Shown here: positions 45,020 through 50,265 of the stretch, piece after piece | How positions within the stretch are numbered: position 1 is the first letter of the stretch | How the letters are laid out: every line of letters begins with the position of its first letter | Source: Sporosarcina ureae | Lineage (GTDB): Bacteria; Bacillota; Bacilli; Bacillales_A; Planococcaceae | DNA: 50,265 bases | Direction: 5' to 3' | NCBI RefSeq assembly: GCF_029267015.1 | Contig: NZ_JARIEA010000014.1 | Coordinates: 1-50,265 of the forward strand | Notes under the pieces: model-generated | The model's input: the letters and a program-made list of their open reading frames with translations, nothing else | Told to the model about the DNA's origin: nothing | Database searches by the model: none | Program-made: the position numbers and the translations under genes

Positions 45020-46342
45020 ATGGGCATTGAAAAAATTACTATGCCGAAACTGGGTGAAAGTGTTACAGAAGGAACCATTGAAAAATGGCTCGTCGCTCCC
45101 GGTGATAAGGTAGCTAAATATGATTCGCTTGCAGAGGTAACGACTGATAAAGTTACAGCGGAAGTACCTTCTTCATTCACAGGAACCATCACGGAAATCA
45201 TCGCAAAAGAAGGCGACACGATTGAAGTGGGTGAAACGGTTTGTTTAATTGAAATTGATGGTGCGTCAAACGAGCCAGTGCGTGTCTCGGCACCTGAAGT
45301 AGAAGTTCCAGTTGAAAAACCGGCTGAGAAACCTGTACAGCAAGCGCCAAAAGCGAAGCCTGCACAACCTGCGACTGGTGGCAAAGCAGCGGGTAGATAT
45401 TCTCCAGCTGTATTAAAATTGTCTCAGGAAAACGGCATTGATTTGTCGCAAGTAAGTGGTACGGGGCGTGAAGGACGCATTACGCGAAAAGATATTCAAA
45501 CGTTTATTGAAAACGGCGGGGCAGACTTACAGGCAGCGCCACAAGAGGCTCCTGCTCAAGAAGAGCCGCTACAAGAAGTTGCATCTTCCGATAAAACTGT
45601 CACTGAACAAGCGGGATCGTCGAACGTTAAGCTTGAAAACGGAGATGTCGCTATTCCGGTAACGAGTGTACGCCGCGCGATTGCGAATAATATGGTTCGT
45701 TCCGTAACCGAAGCGCCACATGCATGGATGATGATAGAAGTGGATGTCACAGAACTTGTCTTATTGCGTGATAGCGTAAAGAAGGAATTCAAAGAAAAAG
45801 AAGGCTTCAATTTGACGTACTTCGCATTTTTCATCAAAGCTATTTCACAAGCTTTGAAAGAATATCCGGAAATGAATTCGATGTGGGCAGGCGATTCGAT
45901 CGTCATGAAAAAGGATATCAACATCTCGATTGCCGTGGCAACGGACGATGCGTTATTCGTTCCGGTCATCAAAGAAACAGATGAAAAGACGATCAAAGGA
46001 ATCGGTCGTGAAATTCACGAGCTGGCAGGGAAAGTGCGAAATGGTAAGTTGAAGTCGACGGAAATGCAAGGTGGCACGTTCACTGTCAACAATACGGGCT
46101 CATTCGGTTCTGTCCAGTCGATGGGGATTATCAATTATCCGCAAGCTGCTATTTTGCAGGTAGAGTCGATCGTCAAGCGTCCGGTTATTATGGACAATGG
46201 CATGATGGCTGCGCGTGATATGGTGAATCTGTGTCTGTCGCTTGATCACCGTGTGCTCGACGGCCTCGTTTGCGGGCGTTTCCTAGCGCGTGTGAAAGAG
46301 TTGTTGGAAGGCATGGCGAAAGATAAGACTTCAGTATATTAA
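45020..46342 (+). CDS. bkdB: Branched-chain keto acid dehydrogenase E2 (lipoamide acyltransferase)
   Basis: Core of the complex; transfers the acyl group to CoA. 440 residues: lipoyl domain with Lys44 in TTDKVTAEV, a Pro/Ala/Glu linker, the E3/E1-binding domain RYSPAVLKLSQENGIDLSQV with GTGREGRITRKDI, a second linker and the catalytic domain ending LDHRVLDGLVCGRFL (His and Asp catalytic). ATG 45020 follows AAGGAGG. Its lipoyl group depends on the LipM route encoded in the same window. Confidence 0.96.
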   Translation: MGIEKITMPKLGESVTEGTIEKWLVAPGDKVAKYDSLAEVTTDKVTAEVPSSFTGTITEIIAKEGDTIEVGETVCLIEIDGASNEPVRVSAPEVEVPVEKPAEKPVQQAPKAKPAQPATGGKAAGRYSPAVLKLSQENGIDLSQVSGTGREGRITRKDIQTFIENGGADLQAAPQEAPAQEEPLQEVASSDKTVTEQAGSSNVKLENGDVAIPVTSVRRAIANNMVRSVTEAPHAWMMIEVDVTELVLLRDSVKKEFKEKEGFNLTYFAFFIKAISQALKEYPEMNSMWAGDSIVMKKDINISIAVATDDALFVPVIKETDEKTIKGIGREIHELAGKVRNGKLKSTEMQGGTFTVNNTGSFGSVQSMGIINYPQAAILQVESIVKRPVIMDNGMMAARDMVNLCLSLDHRVLDGLVCGRFLARVKELLEGMAKDKTSVY

Positions 46343-46350
46343 TAAGTAGC

Positions 46351-46384
46351 GACCTCCAAACTTGGTTTGGGGGTTGTTTTTTGA
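46351..46384 (+). terminator. bkd operon terminator
   Basis: An 11-bp stem with two G-U pairs (46351-46361 with 46365-46375), 3-nt loop and T-run, 8 nt after bkdB. Confidence 0.88.
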
Positions 46385-46453
46385 AATCGTTTAAGTTAGA
46401 AGATGGTGTTTGGGGAAATAGAGTGAGATGGTGAGTGGCAAGTGTGAGTGGTT

Positions 46454-46948
46454 CGGGATGGAAGCTCCAGTTGGGAGATGCTTTCCCATGGGCCCGCGGT
46501 GAGCCAACTGTTCGCTGCACTCTCTTAGTTGTCTCACCTGATCGGGCTGATCCTGCGGGAAGAGCCGTTACGAAGAACGGCTTTTGCGAGTAAAAGCGAA
46601 GCGTTAGGAGCACATCTTTGCACTTCGCCGCCAACTTCCGCTTCCATCCTACGTTGATAGCACGGGTACTTAGAACCCTCATTGTAGGTAGTGTGTGAAT
46701 TATTGTTTTGTCTTTACTTATTTAGATTCAAGTATTGAAGTTCAAAACCTATTACAACACTTACTTTAATGCACAACAAAAAGTGTCTCCTCCTTACATT
46801 GCAAGGGATTGGAGCGTAGGAGGGGGCGACTCCGGGAGGATCAGCGTGTGCCTTGAGACCCTGGACGTAGCGAAGCGAAGGAAGCGGCTCAAGCCACGCC
46901 CTCCGGAAAGCGTCCCCCTCCGAAGCGCAAATCCCCACCCCAACACAT
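46454..46948 (+). repeat. Bipartite palindromic repeat, copy 3
   Basis: About 495 bp. The left arm (46454-46660) has GGGATGGAAGCTCCAG and CTTCCGCTTCCATCC ends, an inner stem from GGTGAGCCAACT and AGTTGTCTCACC, and a side hairpin AGCCGTTACGAAGAACGGCT. The right arm (46800-46948) has GGGATTGGAGCG and GCGCAAATCCCC ends but a different inner stem, CCTTGAGACC with GGCTCAAGC. The spacer is conserved with copy 2 in inverted orientation and more weakly with copy 1. It fills most of the gap between the bkd and atp operons. The long minus-strand open frame over the left arm is judged spurious. Confidence 0.8.
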
Positions 46949-47127
46949 TGCCAACTTTCAAATTTAGCAACCCAATATAATCCAAACTATTTAAACATTA
47001 AATCTTTAAACAAATAACAAGCAAAACCATACCAAAAGTCCTTCAAAACCGTTATACAAAGCCATCAAACAAATATGTCGAATGTTTGACAAAGAGAACA
47101 CATTGTGAATTTATTCACTAGAATCAA

Positions 47128-47156
47128 TTGACATCAAAAAGCCCCTATTGTATGCT
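47128..47156 (+). promoter_or_regulatory. Sigma-A promoter of the atp operon
   Basis: A perfect -35 TTGACA (47128-47133) and a -10 TATGCT (47151-47156) with the ideal 17-bp spacing. The start of transcription would be near 47163, leaving a leader of about 290 nt before atpI. Confidence 0.8.
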
Positions 47157-47162
47157 AACAAA

Positions 47163-47453
47163 GGGTAAGATTGATAAGGAACTCATACATAAATTGAGTA
47201 CAGAAATCATGTTTCAGAGGTTTCAAGTCTTCACTCAGAAACGCAAAATCCTAAACCATTATGGACGTCGCACATAGCAACGTCACCTGGTGAACGGAAA
47301 ATGCGATTCACTTACAATTTCCAGGTTCCTTTGCAAGGAATCTATGTCGTTGAAAGATGATCAAAACGACAAAGACTCATCTCTCGACAACTGTCGAGAA
47401 CTACTGAACACTTCAGACGCTGTTATCCAAAATACGAATTGGGAGAATCGACA
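47163..47453 (+). other. Long structured 5' leader of the atp operon
   Basis: About 290 nt without a good reading frame between the promoter and atpI. It can form hairpins, for example TCTCGACA/TGTCGAGA near 47382-47400 and a GACGTC...GACGTC-type pairing near 47265-47285. No T-run follows these stems, so they look like leader structure rather than terminators. No known riboswitch class was recognised. Confidence 0.45.
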
Positions 47454-47822
47454 ATGCAAAGTATGCAGGAAATTTTTACACAGCAAAAGAAGAGTTTCTT
47501 TTTTTTGCTTGCATTGTTCGTGCTCGGCTGGTTCTTCTTGGACTACCGTACCATCTTCGCGGGACTCATCTTAGGTTCACTTTTCGGAATGTATAACTTT
47601 TGGATTCTCGTTCGACGTATGGAGCGGTTTGACCGATCTATTACGGAGGAAACACGTGCGAAGTCACTAGGTATGGGCTTGCGTTTTGCATCAGGTGTAG
47701 CGGCTACGGCCATTGCACTCGTTATGCCGGAAGAGTTTGATCTGATCAGCACGGTAATCGGGTTAATGATACCCTACGCATTGCTGTTTACTGGTCATCT
47801 GCTGTTCCAATGGAAGCAATGA
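47454..47822 (+). CDS. atpI: ATP synthase subunit I
   Basis: A 122-residue membrane protein with four hydrophobic helices (FFFLLALFVLGWFFLDYRT, FAGLILGSLFGMYNFWIL and two C-terminal ones), in the first position of the atp operon. AtpI helps assemble the c-ring and may affect magnesium uptake. ATG 47454 lies 8 nt after GGGAG; the open frame upstream to 47439 overlaps that site. Confidence 0.88.
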   Translation: MQSMQEIFTQQKKSFFFLLALFVLGWFFLDYRTIFAGLILGSLFGMYNFWILVRRMERFDRSITEETRAKSLGMGLRFASGVAATAIALVMPEEFDLISTVIGLMIPYALLFTGHLLFQWKQ

Positions 47823-47833
47823 CACTTTACTAG

Positions 47834-48565
<732 letters not shown>

Positions 48566-48587
48566 ACATATATTTACCCCGGAATAG

Positions 48588-48848
<261 letters not shown>

Positions 48849-48859
48849 TTTTCGTAATG

Positions 48860-48950
48860 ATGGCGAAGCACGTAGAAATAGGTCTTCGCCATGCTTTATG
48901 TGGTAAAACTTATGAATGAAATGAACATAGAATACATCTGCTTCGGCAGA
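48860..48950 (+). promoter_or_regulatory. Two hairpins in the atpE-atpF gap
   Basis: Stem 1 is a perfect 9-bp ATGGCGAAG/CTTCGCCAT (48860-48868 with 48884-48892) with a 15-nt loop. Stem 2 is TCTGC-TTCG-GCAGA (48937-48950), closed by the very stable C(UUCG)G tetraloop. Neither has a T-run, so they look like mRNA stabilising or processing elements that keep atpE message abundant relative to atpF. Confidence 0.6.
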
Positions 48951-48996
48951 AGAACGAAACAAAGAGTCATGAGCTCTTGAAGGGAGTGAAACAATC

Positions 48997-49545
48997 GTGT
49001 TGGATACCTTCGTCCTCTTATCAGCAAACGCTGACGCAGGATTTTTAGCTAGCTTAAACCAACGTCTGAACCTAGGCGATATTATCGTCACTGTAGTATT
49101 TTTCACGATTCTCATGGTACTTCTAAAGAAGTTTGCATGGGGTCCGTTAATGGGTGTGATGGATCAACGAGCGCAATTAATCGCTACCGAGATCGAACAA
49201 GCCGAAACAAGTCGTCAAGAATCTGCAAAGCTTCTTGAAGAACAGCGTGCTCTATTGAAAGAAGCACGTGAAAGCGCACAATCTATTGTAGAAAATGCGA
49301 AAAAACAAGGTGATACTCAACGTGAAGAGCTGATTATGGCTGCACGCGCTGAAGCGAACCGTATGAAAGAATCTGCAACTCTTGAAATCGCTACTGAAAA
49401 AGAGAAAGCAGTTGCAGCAGTACGCGAAGAATTCGTATCTCTTTCTATCTTGGCTGCGTCTAAGGTTCTTGGGAAAGAAATTTCTGAGGAAGATAACCGC
49501 GCATTGATCGAAGAAACGATTGTGAAGGCAGGCGAAGGGCGATGA
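48997..49545 (+). CDS. atpF: ATP synthase F0 subunit b
   Basis: A 182-residue stator subunit: N-terminal membrane helix ([21 protein letters not shown]) and a long charged helix to the C-terminus (about residues 45-165). GTG 48997 lies 8 nt after AAGGGAG. The stop overlaps the atpH start by 4 nt. Confidence 0.95.
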   Translation: MLDTFVLLSANADAGFLASLNQRLNLGDIIVTVVFFTILMVLLKKFAWGPLMGVMDQRAQLIATEIEQAETSRQESAKLLEEQRALLKEARESAQSIVENAKKQGDTQREELIMAARAEANRMKESATLEIATEKEKAVAAVREEFVSLSILAASKVLGKEISEEDNRALIEETIVKAGEGR

Positions 49546-50078
49546 GCCAATCGGTAATCGCAAAACGTTATGCCGTAGCATTGTTTGAAGCCGCACAGGA
49601 AAAGCAACAAACTGTTTCCGTGCAAAGTGATTTAAAAGAATTGCAAAAAGTCTTCGCTGCAGAAAAGCAGTTTGACGAACTATTAGTTTCGCCAAAGTTC
49701 TCACCAGAACAGAAGAAAGAATTGATGGGACAACTATTCAATGGAGCAAATCAACTTGTATTGAACACACTATATGTGTTGATCGATGCAGGTCGTATCG
49801 GAGAAATAGACAATCTAATCGAAGACTTCCTGGAACTTGCTAACGAAGCTTCCGGAGTTGCCGAAGCGAAAGTCTACTCTACGCGTTTGCTTTCTAATGA
49901 AGAAAGTTCAGCGATCTCTACTGCCTTTGCGCACAAAGTAGGGAAACAATCATTGCATATTCAAAACGTAATTGATCCAAGCTTGATCGGTGGCATTCGC
50001 CTTCAGATCGGCAATCAAATTTACGATAGCAGTATTAGCGCTAAATTAGCGCGTCTTGAACGTCAATTAATCAATTAA
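49542..50078 (+). CDS. atpH: ATP synthase F1 subunit delta
   Basis: A 178-residue protein that links the b stalk to F1. It begins [15 protein letters not shown] and ends with the conserved block [37 protein letters not shown] 49542 overlaps the atpF stop. Confidence 0.96.
   Translation: MSQSVIAKRYAVALFEAAQEKQQTVSVQSDLKELQKVFAAEKQFDELLVSPKFSPEQKKELMGQLFNGANQLVLNTLYVLIDAGRIGEIDNLIEDFLELANEASGVAEAKVYSTRLLSNEESSAISTAFAHKVGKQSLHIQNVIDPSLIGGIRLQIGNQIYDSSISAKLARLERQLIN

Positions 50079-50265
<187 letters not shown>

Noticed and set aside
46188..46682. Long minus-strand open frame over repeat copy 3, and a related plus-strand frame at 37193-37432
   Set aside because: Both encode the same peptide (GWKRKLAAKCKDVLLTLR), but only because they lie on the same GC-rich repeat module. 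They have no ribosome-binding site, overlap bkdB or a hairpin, and copy 1 lacks the frame. Treated as repeat artefacts.

Overview
The window looks like a piece of chromosome from a low-to-mid GC, spore-lineage Firmicute, most likely a member of the Planococcaceae such as Sporosarcina. The reasons are the gene order yqhL-lipM, yqhQ-yqhR-aroQ-pepP-efp-spoIIIA-accB-accC-yqhY-nusB-folD-xseA-xseB-ispA-dxs-tlyA-ahrC-recN-spoIVB-spo0A, which follows the Bacillus subtilis yqh/yqi region, together with a B12-dependent ribonucleotide reductase, shortened sporulation proteins and family-specific dispersed repeats. The genus is an inference; no rRNA is present.

Region by region. (1) 1-7.8 kb is an AT-rich accessory island: the tail of a MepB-like gene, a large SMC/Rad50-like ATPase with a CxxC hook, a convergent N6-adenine DNA methyltransferase preceded by a small membrane/coiled-coil protein, and a serine resolvase with a candidate res site. 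No transposase was found. (2) 8.0-12.1 kb holds an ECF sigma factor with a membrane partner, a YjoB-like AAA ATPase, a rhodanese and the lipoate-pathway octanoyltransferase LipM. (3) 12.2-15.6 kb is nrdJ, split by a 782-nt group I intron that encodes an HNH endonuclease; two NrdR boxes lie upstream. (4) 15.7-19.4 kb is yqhQ, yqhR, aroQ, an Xaa-Pro peptidase and efp. (5) 20.0-22.8 kb is a reduced spoIIIA operon with AC, AD, AE, a 55-residue AF, AG and AH; spoIIIAA and spoIIIAB are absent from this place. (6) 23.0-36.9 kb is a conserved housekeeping run: fatty-acid synthesis (accBC), transcription (nusB), one-carbon metabolism (folD), DNA repair (xseAB, recN), isoprenoid synthesis (ispA, dxs), rRNA methylation (tlyA), arginine control (ahrC) and sporulation (spoIVB, spo0A). 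(7) 37.6-46.3 kb holds a FapA-like protein, a phosphodiesterase, a DUF2627 membrane protein and the branched-chain keto acid dehydrogenase operon (bcd-lpdV-bkdAA-bkdAB-bkdB). (8) 47.1-50.3 kb is the start of the ATP synthase operon (atpI-B-E-F-H-A, atpA cut by the window end).

The most unusual features are noncoding. Three copies of a 430-495 bp bipartite palindromic repeat sit in the gaps efp/spoIIIAC, spo0A/fapA-like and bkdB/atpI, in mixed orientation and with exchangeable inner hairpin modules. Two of these three gaps are also places where the gene order departs from B. subtilis. A separate array of seven degenerate repeats with a 20-22 bp period (two DNA turns) lies upstream of nusB. All coordinates, motifs and base pairings were read by eye; family assignments are from memory of the families, not from searches.
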